DNA of 64,000 bases, taken from [Lactobacillus] rogosae (GTDB taxonomy: Bacteria > Bacillota > Clostridia > Lachnospirales > Lachnospiraceae). Under the pieces are notes generated by a model. It did not search any database and was not told where the DNA came from. It was given only the letters and a program-made list of their open reading frames with translations. Positions within the stretch are counted from its first letter, which is position 1. Every line of letters starts with the position of its first letter. This document shows positions 1 through 8,699 of the stretch, piece after piece. The translations under genes were made by a program, and so were the position numbers. The stretch is from the NCBI GenBank assembly GCA_900112995.1, contig FONU01000005.1:1-64000 (forward strand), given 5' to 3'.

Positions 1-183
<183 letters not shown>

Positions 184-441
184 AAGTTTGCCTTGTCAGT
201 TACAAACTAACTAGCTTAATAATAGTTTCCTTATACTGTGTTTAAGGATTCATTCAATTGCTTGAATGATGTTCACAAAAGATGTATACTTAATTCTATT
301 GAATTCTGTACTCATCTCGAAATTCTAAAAAGAATTTTCAAGGTTGTCTTTCTGTTCAGTTATCAAAGTTCATCGCTCTCAAATCCAATATTCATCTGTG
401 CTTGAGAAGCTTTTGTGTCGCTCATCTCTCGCGGCGACTTG
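184..441 (-). promoter_or_regulatory. rrn leader region
   Basis: This is the transcribed spacer between the rrn promoter and the 16S 5' end. The complement of 352-368 is CTTTGATAACTGAACAG, a sequence of the kind often found in Firmicutes rRNA leaders and spacers near processing or antitermination sites. No tRNA or ORF is visible here. Confidence 0.55.
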
Positions 442-473
442 ATTATAATATCACCACCTCTCACATATGTCAA
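442..473 (-). promoter_or_regulatory. rrn operon promoter
   Basis: On the minus strand there is a perfect -35 box TTGACA (complement of 468-473), a 17-nt spacer and TATTAT (445-450), which overlaps a TATAAT three bases further on. It points toward the 16S gene, as expected for a strong vegetative rRNA promoter. Confidence 0.75.
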
Positions 474-627
474 CATCTTTTTTCGACTTTTTTTGATTTT
501 TTTTGCCAAATCTATGATAAGCATTCGTAAAGCCTTATATTTACTGGATTTGTACCACTAAACTTTTTTGTAAATTTATGGCATATATCTGTATACAAAC
601 ATAAATCCACACTATTTCCGCTATAAA

Positions 628-673
628 ATTCATTGACTTCAAATTAACAAATTGCAATTTTAAGTCAATGAAT
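628..673 (-). terminator. Hairpin terminator after coaBC
   Basis: A 12-bp inverted repeat (628-639 ATTCATTGACTT with 662-673 AAGTCAATGAAT), extended inward by AAATT/AATTT after one mismatch, lies between the coaBC stop and the rrn promoter. On the minus strand it is followed by TTTTA. It probably ends the coaBC transcript before the rrn promoter. The remaining bases between 474 and 758 are AT-rich and show nothing else. Confidence 0.55.
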
Positions 674-758
674 TTCTGTCTTAAACTAAACCTTATATAA
701 ATCAATTATTATAATATTTACTTTTATTACATACATTATATATTAACGTGCCAATATC

Positions 759-1952
759 TTACCTACGCTTTGCCATTATAAAGTCAAGTATCTTTGAAGC
801 AACATCCTCTTTAGACATCATAGGCAGTTCAATATTATCTTCCCCGGTAATTATAGTTACAACATTAGTGTCTGTTCCGAAGCCTGCCCCGGCTACCTTT
901 ACATTATTAGCAACTATCATATCCATATTCTTCTTAATAAGCTTATCCTTGGAATTGGCAATTACATTTTCTGTTTCCATAGAAAATCCACATATAAACT
1001 GTCCCTCTTTTTTATGTTCTCCAAGCGTTCCTATTATATCCTTTGTGCGTTTAAGGGCAATTGACATATCGCCGTCTTTTTTCTTTATCTTATTATCGCT
1101 TACATTTAAAGGTGTATAGTCCGCTACTGCGGCGGCTTTAATTATAATATCTGAATTCTTTGCTTCTTCGGTGACAGCATCATACATATCCTGTGCTGAT
1201 ATAACATTTATAATATTAACAAATGGAACTGGTGGAACATCAACCTTTCCTGATACAAGTGTAACATCTGCTCCACGAAGCATTGCCATTCTGGCTATTG
1301 CATAGCCCATTTTCCCTGTAGAATTATTAGAGATAAATCTTACAGGGTCTATTGCTTCTCTTGTAGGACCTGCTGTTACACAAAGCTTAATGCCCTTCAT
1401 GTCCTTTTCATATGCTGTTTCCTTTAAAATGTACCATAAAAGGCTCTCCGGCGATGGCATTTTGCCCCTTCCAGTGTCACCACACGCAAGATAACCGCTA
1501 TCTGGCTCAATAACTTCATATCCAAATCTTCTTAACCTGGCGATATTATCCTGCACAATAGGATTATCATACATATTAGTATTCATAGCAGGCGATATCA
1601 TAACTTTGCATTTGCAAGCCATTACAGTTGTTGTAAGCATATCATCTGCTATCCCATTAGCTATCTTGCCTATTATATTAGCTGAGGCTGGTGCTATCAT
1701 AACGCAGTCTGCTTTCTTAGCCAGTGAAACGTGTTCAACATTAAATTGAAAATTCCTGTCAAATGTATCTACTATGCACTTATTGCCTGTAAGTGTTTCA
1801 AATGTTATAGGATTGATAAAATTCGTAGCATTTTTAGTCATTATAACATCAACATTACAATGAAGCTTAACAAGTCTGCTTGCAAGCTCTGCAATTTTAT
1901 AAGCTGCTATGCTTCCTGTAACACAAAGCAGTACATTTTTACCTTTAAGCAT
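759..1952 (-). CDS. coaBC: Bifunctional phosphopantothenoylcysteine decarboxylase / phosphopantothenate-cysteine ligase
   Basis: This cytosolic two-domain enzyme of coenzyme A synthesis couples cysteine to 4'-phosphopantothenate and decarboxylates the product. The N-terminal CoaC flavodomain (about residues 1-180) has GSIAAYK, the catalytic-His segment VEHVSLAKKAD and the substrate loop PAMNTNMYDNP. The C-terminal CoaB domain starts near ITAGPTREAIDPVRFISN and keeps AAVADYTP and the Lys-rich NKIKKKDGD. The length of 397 aa is normal. The ATG follows GGAGGG by 7 nt and abuts the coaX stop codon, so coaX and coaBC are probably coupled. Two consecutive CoA pathway genes support both calls. Confidence 0.96.
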   Translation of the reverse strand: MLKGKNVLLCVTGSIAAYKIAELASRLVKLHCNVDVIMTKNATNFINPITFETLTGNKCIVDTFDRNFQFNVEHVSLAKKADCVMIAPASANIIGKIANGIADDMLTTTVMACKCKVMISPAMNTNMYDNPIVQDNIARLRRFGYEVIEPDSGYLACGDTGRGKMPSPESLLWYILKETAYEKDMKGIKLCVTAGPTREAIDPVRFISNNSTGKMGYAIARMAMLRGADVTLVSGKVDVPPVPFVNIINVISAQDMYDAVTEEAKNSDIIIKAAAVADYTPLNVSDNKIKKKDGDMSIALKRTKDIIGTLGEHKKEGQFICGFSMETENVIANSKDKLIKKNMDMIVANNVKVAGAGFGTDTNVVTIITGEDNIELPMMSKEDVASKILDFIMAKRR

Positions 1953-2780
1953 TTAATTACCCTCCACATTCTTATCATATATAATTCTAAGACCCTTAAG
2001 CAATAATTCCGCATCTATGTGTATATTATGCTTACAGTGAGGAACTATAACCTTTGCAAGTCCACCTGTAGCTACAACTTTCGCTTCTGGCTTTCCATTA
2101 ACTCCAAAACCATTAGCTTCTATAATTCTGTCAAGCATACCATCTATGCACGAAGCATTGCCATATATAACTCCACTCTTCATACAATCAATAGTATTCT
2201 TACCCATAACACTCTTTGGTGTATCAAGGCTTATTCTTGGAAGCTGTGCTGTTCTTGATACTAACGAATCAACTGACACACGTATTCCCGGAAGTATAAC
2301 TCCACCTATATAATTCTCTTTCTCATCTACAACACTTATAGTTGTCGCTGTTCCCATATCTATAATTATGGCTGGTGCACCATAGCCATTAAGTGTAGCA
2401 ACTGCATCAACTATCATATCTGTTCCAACCTGTCTTGGCTGATCCATAAGAATGTTAAGACCTGTCTTTATTCCAGGTCCGACCATAAGCGGTGTAATTC
2501 CAACTGTCTTTTCTACTGCCGCTTTTATTATATTAACAAGCTGCGGGACAACTGATGATATAATTGCTCCTTTTATGTCATCTGAGTTAATATTATATAT
2601 TTCAAGCACCGTCTTAAAACCTATGGCGTATTCCAATTCTGTCTTTGAATAATCTGTTGATAATCTTTCCTCAAATAATACTTTCTTGTCATCAACACAG
2701 CCAATAACGATATTGGTATTTCCCATATCAATTGCAAGTATCATTCCTTTTTCATTCTTTCTTAACTTTAATTCAGCCAT
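1953..2780 (-). CDS. coaX: Type III pantothenate kinase
   Basis: This enzyme phosphorylates pantothenate, the first step of coenzyme A synthesis, and belongs to the ASKHA-fold type III class, which is typically insensitive to CoA feedback. The phosphate-binding motif DMGNTNIVIG lies near residues 18-27, DMGTATTISVV follows mid-protein and VATGGLAKVI near the C-terminus. The 275 aa include about 12 residues before the usual MILAID start. The upstream ATG is preferred because GGAG lies 8 nt before it, whereas the internal ATG has no spaced ribosome site. The ATG overlaps the last 8 nt of mtaB. Confidence 0.95.
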   Translation of the reverse strand: MAELKLRKNEKGMILAIDMGNTNIVIGCVDDKKVLFEERLSTDYSKTELEYAIGFKTVLEIYNINSDDIKGAIISSVVPQLVNIIKAAVEKTVGITPLMVGPGIKTGLNILMDQPRQVGTDMIVDAVATLNGYGAPAIIIDMGTATTISVVDEKENYIGGVILPGIRVSVDSLVSRTAQLPRISLDTPKSVMGKNTIDCMKSGVIYGNASCIDGMLDRIIEANGFGVNGKPEAKVVATGGLAKVIVPHCKHNIHIDAELLLKGLRIIYDKNVEGN

Positions 2781-4137
2781 TATAATTCTCCATTCCGATT
2801 ATATGCAGCTTTTCTTTATCAAGACCGCAGCCCTTCACTGTATATATATTATTAATTATATTACCATTGCCTGAATTACTGCAAACATTTTCTTTATCAA
2901 ATTCTTCTGCCGAAATCATAACTCTTATATAATTAGGTGTATAGCCTGTATAATACTCTTTTCCAGCTATATTCTGCTTTTCTTCAATAAGCACGCTCAA
3001 ATCACTATCTGCATATGTACTTCTGTACTGTGCTGACATTTCATTAGCAAGCTCAATAAGTTCATTACTTCTTGCTGTCTTAATCTTATCATCTACCTGA
3101 TCAGGCATAGTATCTGCAACTGTGCCTTTTCTTCTTGAATACTTAAATATGTGCATTTCATAAAAATGCACCTTCTCAACAAATGCTTTCGTAATCTTGA
3201 AGTCTTCTTCTGTCTCACCAGGAAAGCCCACAATAACATCTGTCGTAATCGCTGGGTTATCATAATATTTTCTAAGAATTTCACAGCCCTTTAAGTATTC
3301 AGCAGTATCATACTTTCTGTTCATAGCCTTAAGTGTCTTATCACAGCCGCTCTGTAATGATAAGTGAAAATGTGGACAAAGCTTTTTCATACTGCTTATA
3401 CGGCTGACAAATTCATCTGTCACAATTCTTGGTTCTAATGAACCAAGTCTGATTCTTTCAATTCCGTCAATTGAATTAACCGCCTCTATAACATCTAACA
3501 ATGTCTCTTTACCTGTATCCCTGCCATAAGAAGAAAGATGTATTCCGGTAAGAACAACTTCCTTATAGCCATTGTCAGCTAATCTTCTAACTTCGTCTAC
3601 AACATCTTCAATCGCCCTGCTTCTTATTCTTCCTCTTGTATAAGGAATAATGCAGTATGAACAGAACTGGTTACATCCGTCCTGTATTTTAATGTATGCC
3701 CTTGTATGCTCACTTACTTTATCTATCTTTAATTCTTCATATTCTGTATCGTGGCTTATATCAACCACATATTCGTCTGCTGTATTATCCTTAAAATACT
3801 GCTCAAGCACATCAACAATATTAATCTTCATATTGTTGCCAAGCACGATATCTACAGCTTCATCTTTCTTAACTCCTGCTTCATCTGCCTGTACATAACA
3901 GCCGGCAGCTATTACAACTGCTGATGGATTCATCTTTTTAGCCTTGTGTAACATCTGGCGGGACTTCCTGTCTGCTATATTAGTAACCGAACAGGTATTT
4001 ATTATATATACATCTGCAATTATCGCTTCATCAAATGGAACTATTTCATAGCCTGCATTTTTAAGCATAAGCTCCATTGACTCTGCTTCGTATGAATTAA
4101 CCTTGCAACCAAGGTTGTGTATCGCAACTTTTTTCAA
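2773..4137 (-). CDS. mtaB: tRNA t6A37 methylthiotransferase MtaB, TTG start
   Basis: This radical-SAM enzyme adds a methylthio group to t6A37 in tRNAs reading ANN codons. The N-terminal domain carries three iron-sulfur cysteines (NLGCKVNSYE, NTCSVTN, AAGCYVQ). The radical SAM core has the CxxxCxxC motif in DGCNQFCSYCIIPYTRGR, and a TRAM-like segment closes the protein. The start chosen is TTG at 4135-4137, because AAAGGAGG lies 5 nt before it and the protein then begins LKKVAIHNLGCK, matching the family. An in-frame ATG at 4197 would add 20 unrelated residues and lacks a ribosome site. The stop overlaps coaX. Confidence 0.93.
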   Translation of the reverse strand: MKKVAIHNLGCKVNSYEAESMELMLKNAGYEIVPFDEAIIADVYIINTCSVTNIADRKSRQMLHKAKKMNPSAVVIAAGCYVQADEAGVKKDEAVDIVLGNNMKINIVDVLEQYFKDNTADEYVVDISHDTEYEELKIDKVSEHTRAYIKIQDGCNQFCSYCIIPYTRGRIRSRAIEDVVDEVRRLADNGYKEVVLTGIHLSSYGRDTGKETLLDVIEAVNSIDGIERIRLGSLEPRIVTDEFVSRISSMKKLCPHFHLSLQSGCDKTLKAMNRKYDTAEYLKGCEILRKYYDNPAITTDVIVGFPGETEEDFKITKAFVEKVHFYEMHIFKYSRRKGTVADTMPDQVDDKIKTARSNELIELANEMSAQYRSTYADSDLSVLIEEKQNIAGKEYYTGYTPNYIRVMISAEEFDKENVCSNSGNGNIINNIYTVKGCGLDKEKLHIIGMENYNG

Positions 4138-4223
4138 ATCGGCCTCCTTTGTTCTTGACATAAATCCCATAAATATTATAATTAACTCAGTAAGCAAATT
4201 ATTATATTATGGGAGGTATTCCA

Positions 4224-4454
4224 ATGAAAACTGTACAGATTTCATTAAACTCAATCGATAAAGTTAAATCCTTTGTAAATGATATTACAAAGTTTGATGT
4301 TGACTTTGACCTTGTATCTGGAAGATATGTAATTGATGCAAAGTCTATTATGGGTATTTTCAGCCTTGATTTATCAAAGCCTATCGACTTAAATATTCAC
4401 GCTGAGAATGATATTGATACAATTCTTGCTGTATTAAAGCCATATATTGTATAA
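4224..4454 (+). CDS. HPr-like protein lacking the phosphocarrier histidine
   Basis: This is a 76-residue protein with the size and fold pattern of HPr, the PTS phosphocarrier. The region equivalent to the serine-phosphorylation site is well kept (DAKSIMGIFSLDL, compare the HPr KSIMGVMSL). The active-site segment, usually GIHARPA, reads NSIDKVKSF, so the phospho-accepting His15 is absent. It therefore cannot pass phosphate along the PTS; a Crh-like regulatory role through the Ser site is an inference. The start is the ATG at 4224, 7 nt after GGGAGGT; the ATG at 4209 overlaps that ribosome site. It stands alone, divergent from mtaB and followed by a terminator. Confidence 0.8.
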   Translation: MKTVQISLNSIDKVKSFVNDITKFDVDFDLVSGRYVIDAKSIMGIFSLDLSKPIDLNIHAENDIDTILAVLKPYIV

Positions 4455-4483
4455 TCAGCCAGACAGTTTAATATGGTTATTCT

Positions 4484-4525
4484 ATAACAGGATGTCACAC
4501 GTTAATTCGTATGGCACCCTGTTAT
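4484..4525. terminator. Bidirectional terminator between the HPr-like gene and thiI
   Basis: ATAACAGG at 4484-4491 pairs with CCTGTTAT at 4518-4525. An inner, partly mismatched stem surrounds the TTAATT loop, and a T-rich run follows on the plus strand. The two genes converge here, so it can serve both. Confidence 0.65.
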
Positions 4526-4538
4526 TATTTACATCATT

Positions 4539-5717
4539 TTATTTAACAACTATCTTTTCTGTAGTTTCTATGGCTGTCTTCATAAGCTCATCAATAACAT
4601 CATCAAGGTTATGCTCGTGCTGTTTGATTATATTAAGATTAGGCTTTGTAACTGGATGTTTAGCTACAAATATTGTACAGCAGTCCTCAAATGGCTGGAT
4701 TGATGTCTCATATGTTCCTATCTTTTCTGATATATCAATAATCTCCTGCTTATCAAAACCAATAACCGGTCTGTATACTGGCATTGTACATACTTCATTA
4801 GTACAGTAAAGGCTCTGCATAGTCTGGCTTGCAACCTGTCCGATACTCTCACCTGTAACAAGTCCCATACATTTGCTTTCCTTGCCAAGTTCTTCTGCAA
4901 TCTTCATCATATATCTTCTCATAATGATTGTAAGCTCATCGTGAGGACACTTCTCATATATAGCAAGCTGTATATCTGTAAAATTAACTACATTAAGAGT
5001 TATTGGACCTGCATATTTAGACACAAGTCTTGCAAGGTCTACTACCTTCTGCTTAGCTCTCTCACTTGTATATGGTGGTGCATGGAAATATGTAGCTTCT
5101 ATCTGCACACCTCTCTTGGCTACCATATATCCAGCTACAGGGCTGTCAATTCCTCCTGATAATAAAAGCATTGCCTTACCAGCAGTTCCTATTGGCATTC
5201 CTCCTGGTCCTGGAATTTCTATTGAATATATATTAATATGCTTTCTAATCTCAATCTGTAAAAGCACCTGTGGCTTATGAACATCTACCTTCATCTCAGG
5301 AAATGCGTCTAATATTCTTCCACCCATCTCCATATTAATCTCCATAGAATTCATAGGGTAGTTCTTTCTTGCTCTTCTTGCATCTACCTTAAATGTAACA
5401 TTCTTATCAGGATATGCCTCATCAATATACTTAATAACGTGTTCAGCAAGGTCATCAAAGCCATTATCTTCTATCTGCACAACTGGACATATTCCAATTA
5501 TTCCAAATACAGTCTTTAATGCTTCTACAGCCTCATCATAGTCAAATTCTGTCTGTGCTGTAGCATATATTCTTCCATTTTCCTTTGATACTACGAATTC
5601 CCCCTCAACCTTTTCAAGGGCAAATCTTATCTGTCTTACAAGTGCATCTTCAAAAAGGTATCTGTTCTTACCCTTTACACCTATCTCTCCATATTTAATC
5701 AAAAATGCTTTATACAT
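4539..5717 (-). CDS. thiI: tRNA 4-thiouridine synthetase (tRNA sulfurtransferase)
   Basis: ThiI adenylates U8 of tRNA and inserts sulfur to make s4U; in many bacteria it also helps thiazole formation. A ferredoxin-like/THUMP region occupies about residues 1-165 and the PP-loop ATPase follows with LLLSGGIDSPVAGYM. At 392 aa it lacks the C-terminal rhodanese domain of the E. coli enzyme, the usual Firmicutes form, so sulfur is expected to come directly from a dedicated cysteine desulfurase, which is the next gene upstream, 31 nt away. GGAG precedes the ATG by 7 nt. It is the last gene of the scpA-thiI run. Confidence 0.95.
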   Translation of the reverse strand: MYKAFLIKYGEIGVKGKNRYLFEDALVRQIRFALEKVEGEFVVSKENGRIYATAQTEFDYDEAVEALKTVFGIIGICPVVQIEDNGFDDLAEHVIKYIDEAYPDKNVTFKVDARRARKNYPMNSMEINMEMGGRILDAFPEMKVDVHKPQVLLQIEIRKHINIYSIEIPGPGGMPIGTAGKAMLLLSGGIDSPVAGYMVAKRGVQIEATYFHAPPYTSERAKQKVVDLARLVSKYAGPITLNVVNFTDIQLAIYEKCPHDELTIIMRRYMMKIAEELGKESKCMGLVTGESIGQVASQTMQSLYCTNEVCTMPVYRPVIGFDKQEIIDISEKIGTYETSIQPFEDCCTIFVAKHPVTKPNLNIIKQHEHNLDDVIDELMKTAIETTEKIVVK

Positions 5718-5748
5718 CTTTTATCTCCATTCAATTTTAATTATATTA

Positions 5749-6906
5749 TTAATGTCTTGTATACTTTCTTAACACAGGAAGAAGTTCTTTTAATGCACTG
5801 ACTGCATAGTCAAGTTCTTCCTTAGTTGTATTATAACAGAAGCTGAATCTTAATGTGCTGTCAAGCAGGTCATTATCAAGACCTATCGCAACAAGCGTAT
5901 TGCTTAAGCCCGGCTTGTTAGAAGAACAAGCTGAACCTGAGGATACATATATATTCTTATCCTCAAGTGCGTGAAGCAGCACCTCTGCCCTTACACCCCT
6001 GAAGCTTACGCTTACAATCTGTGGTGCTGACTTTGTGCCTTTATATGAATTAATAACAACATCAGCAAGCTTTTCAAGTTCATCTATAAAATAGTCTTTA
6101 AGCTCGTACAGATTATTAATCTTATCCTCAAACTGGTCATTATATATAAGCTTGACTGCTGCCGAAAGTCCTGCGATTGCTGGTACATTTTCTGTTCCAG
6201 AACGCATACCCTTCTGCTGTCCACCGCCATATATTATAGGTTTAATTCTTGTCTTATCCTTAATATATAAAAATCCGCTTCCCTTTGGACCGTGTATCTT
6301 ATGTCCACTTACAGATAATAAATCTATGTTATACTTCTTAGGTACTATTTTGTATTTGCCATATGCCTGAATTGCATCTACATGAAACACTATATCAGGA
6401 TTGTAGCTTTTTACAATATGTCCGATTTCTTCAATAGGTTCAACTGCACCAATCTCATTATTGACATACATTACTGATACAAGAATTGTTTCATCATCTA
6501 ACGCTTCCTTAAGGTCATTAAGGTCCACAATTCCATTTCTGTCAACTTTAAGATATGTTACCCTGAAACCATTCTCACTAAGAAAGTTAAAAGGCTCTTT
6601 TACAGATGAATGTTCTACCGATGACACAATAACGTGATTGCCTTTTCTCTTATTAGCCATAGCAGTTCCTATTATTGCCATATTGTTAGACTCTGTTCCG
6701 CCTGATGTGAAAAGTATTTCCTTTTCCTGGCACTTTAAAGTCTTAGCTATTGTTTCTTTTGCTTCTTTTATATAATTTTCAGCTTCAACGCCCTTCATAT
6801 GCTTTGATGATGGATTGCCATAATCTTCACTCATAACTTTTACGCACACATCTACAACCTCAGGTGCACACTTTGTCGTTGCTGAATTATCAAGATATGC
6901 CTGCAT
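5749..6906 (-). CDS. Cysteine desulfurase (NifS/IscS class, partner of ThiI)
   Basis: This PLP enzyme removes sulfur from cysteine as a persulfide. Visible landmarks are the N-terminal YLDNSATTK, GGTESNN, the PLP lysine in SVSGHKIHGPKG and the catalytic cysteine loop SSGSACSSNKPG. At 385 aa it is full length. Its position directly upstream of thiI mirrors the Bacillus nifZ-thiI pair, so supplying sulfur for s4U is the likely job. The ATG overlaps the end of the rsmE transcript with a 2-nt gap and has GAGG 7 nt upstream. A second desulfurase lies at 39478-40611. Confidence 0.93.
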   Translation of the reverse strand: MQAYLDNSATTKCAPEVVDVCVKVMSEDYGNPSSKHMKGVEAENYIKEAKETIAKTLKCQEKEILFTSGGTESNNMAIIGTAMANKRKGNHVIVSSVEHSSVKEPFNFLSENGFRVTYLKVDRNGIVDLNDLKEALDDETILVSVMYVNNEIGAVEPIEEIGHIVKSYNPDIVFHVDAIQAYGKYKIVPKKYNIDLLSVSGHKIHGPKGSGFLYIKDKTRIKPIIYGGGQQKGMRSGTENVPAIAGLSAAVKLIYNDQFEDKINNLYELKDYFIDELEKLADVVINSYKGTKSAPQIVSVSFRGVRAEVLLHALEDKNIYVSSGSACSSNKPGLSNTLVAIGLDNDLLDSTLRFSFCYNTTKEELDYAVSALKELLPVLRKYTRH

Positions 6907-6908
6907 TA

Positions 6909-7646
6909 TTATTCCTCCATATTGTACATAAGCACCGACATCAGCATAAGACCTGCTGTCTCGGTTCTTAATATACGTCTGCCAAGTGTTATTATATCAG
7001 CTCCTGCATTAGTTGCAAGCTCAAGTTCATCTTTATCAAAACCACCCTCTGGTCCAATAAAGATACCTATGCTCTTTCCTTTCCCGATAGAAGCAATAAC
7101 CTGTCTTGTATGTTCAATTCCTTCTGCACACTCATAAGGAAGTAATAATACATCTAATTCCGAAGCCATAGCAACTGCCTGCTTAAAACTTACAACATCA
7201 CTAACCTTTGGCATAATACTTCTTTTACTCTGTTTGGCAGCACTTTCAGCTATTGTATTCCATCTTGCAACCTTGCTCTTTGCTTTCTTATCATCAAGCT
7301 TTACAACACTTCTTTTCATTGCTACAGGAACAATCTCATACACGCCAAGCTCAATCATCTTCTGTATAATAAGTTCCATTTTATCAGCTTTAGGAAGTCC
7401 CTGAAATAAATATACCTTTGATGAAAGTTCATTGCCTTTCTCATTAACTGATGTTATAAGGCTACGTACATAGTCATCGGATATTGTATCAATAACACAA
7501 TTATAATCATAATTATCGCCACTGCTTATAAGTATCTCATCACCCTTTTTTAAGCGCAGTACATTCTTAATATGATTAACGTCCCCGCCTTTAATATCAA
7601 TGTAATCGTCAAATATATTCTCGTGCTCTGCAAAAAAATGATACAT
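6909..7646 (-). CDS. rsmE: 16S rRNA m3U1498 methyltransferase
   Basis: This SPOUT-class enzyme methylates U1498 of 16S rRNA using SAM. The 245 aa show an N-terminal PUA-like part and the C-terminal knot with MKRSVVKL, IGPEGGFDKDE and LGRRILRTETAG, the family's diagnostic SAM-binding loops. It lies directly downstream of prmA (27-nt gap), a conserved Firmicutes pairing of a ribosomal-protein and an rRNA methyltransferase. AAAGGA precedes the ATG by 6 nt. Confidence 0.96.
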   Translation of the reverse strand: MYHFFAEHENIFDDYIDIKGGDVNHIKNVLRLKKGDEILISSGDNYDYNCVIDTISDDYVRSLITSVNEKGNELSSKVYLFQGLPKADKMELIIQKMIELGVYEIVPVAMKRSVVKLDDKKAKSKVARWNTIAESAAKQSKRSIMPKVSDVVSFKQAVAMASELDVLLLPYECAEGIEHTRQVIASIGKGKSIGIFIGPEGGFDKDELELATNAGADIITLGRRILRTETAGLMLMSVLMYNMEE

Positions 7647-7673
7647 ATGTAATCCTTTCGCGTTATCTATTTA

Positions 7674-8630
7674 TTACTTTCTTCTGGCTGTTACATTAAC
7701 CCATTCGCCATCGTGGTTAATCTCAACTATCTCGAGCTCTGAATTCTTCTTGAAAGCATTAACAACTTCATCTTCTTTAATATTAATAATTCCAGAAGTT
7801 ATAAAATATGCTCCATGCTTCATATGCTCATGGATATTAACTGATAATGGCTCTAATACATCAGCAAGAATATTAGCACACACTATATCATAACATTCAT
7901 ATCCACATCTATCCTTAATATTCTTATCATCAATTATATTACCCTCAATAACCTCAAACTGCTCCTTAGTTATATTATTCTGAACCGAATTCTCTTCTGA
8001 GGCAATAATTGCATTAGGGTCAAGATCTGTACCAAGTGCATATTCCGCACCATATTTAAGGGCAACGACTGAAAGTATTCCGCTTCCACAGCCTACATCA
8101 AGTATTCTGTCACCTTTTTTAACGTACTTTTCAAGCTGCTTAATAACCATTCTTGTTGTTTCGTGCGAACCTGTTCCAAATGCAGTTCCCGGATCAATGC
8201 TAAGGACAGGATGTCCTTTCATCTCCTCTGTAATCTCTTCCCAGGTTGGCTTAATATAAAGATTACCGATTGTAAATGTATGCCAGTACTGCTTCCAGTT
8301 ATTAATCCAGTCTTTATCTTCTGTCTCAGACCTTGTTATTGTTCCTTCACCGATATCAACAAACATTCTTAAATCTTTAATTTCCTGCTCAGCCTTTTTA
8401 ACTAATGTTCCATCGTCCTCATCTGAATCAATATAAAAATTAACAACTGCTGTTCCATCATCTGGTGGCAGCTCAGGAATAAAATCAACAAACATTGTCT
8501 TAGCTTCTTCTTGTGTAAGCTGTACATTGTCCTGTATCTCTATCCCCTCAATTCCTATATCATCAAGAGCACTGCTTATTAAATCAACAGCCTGTGTTGT
8601 TGTCTTAATTGAATATCTATTCCATTTCAT
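7674..8630 (-). CDS. prmA: Ribosomal protein L11 methyltransferase
   Basis: PrmA trimethylates residues of ribosomal protein L11 with SAM. An N-terminal substrate-recognition domain (about 1-110) is linked to a Rossmann methyltransferase with DPGTAFGTGSHETTRM, the SAM motif DVGCGSGILSV and NILADVL. The start is taken at the ATG at 8628-8630 (318 aa), 10 nt after GAAGGA and giving the normal MKWNRYSIK beginning; the upstream ATG at 8666 has no convincing ribosome site. It sits between the M18 aminopeptidase and rsmE genes. Confidence 0.94.
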   Translation of the reverse strand: MKWNRYSIKTTTQAVDLISSALDDIGIEGIEIQDNVQLTQEEAKTMFVDFIPELPPDDGTAVVNFYIDSDEDDGTLVKKAEQEIKDLRMFVDIGEGTITRSETEDKDWINNWKQYWHTFTIGNLYIKPTWEEITEEMKGHPVLSIDPGTAFGTGSHETTRMVIKQLEKYVKKGDRILDVGCGSGILSVVALKYGAEYALGTDLDPNAIIASEENSVQNNITKEQFEVIEGNIIDDKNIKDRCGYECYDIVCANILADVLEPLSVNIHEHMKHGAYFITSGIINIKEDEVVNAFKKNSELEIVEINHDGEWVNVTARRK

Positions 8631-8699
8631 ATATATGTCATCCTTCCAAATATTAATATTTTGCAAATATTATATAATCACTTTTGCATTATTGTATTA

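Noticed and set aside
748-1119. Plus-strand ORF opposite coaBC
   Set aside because: Low-complexity hydrophobic shadow of a conserved gene, without a ribosome site.
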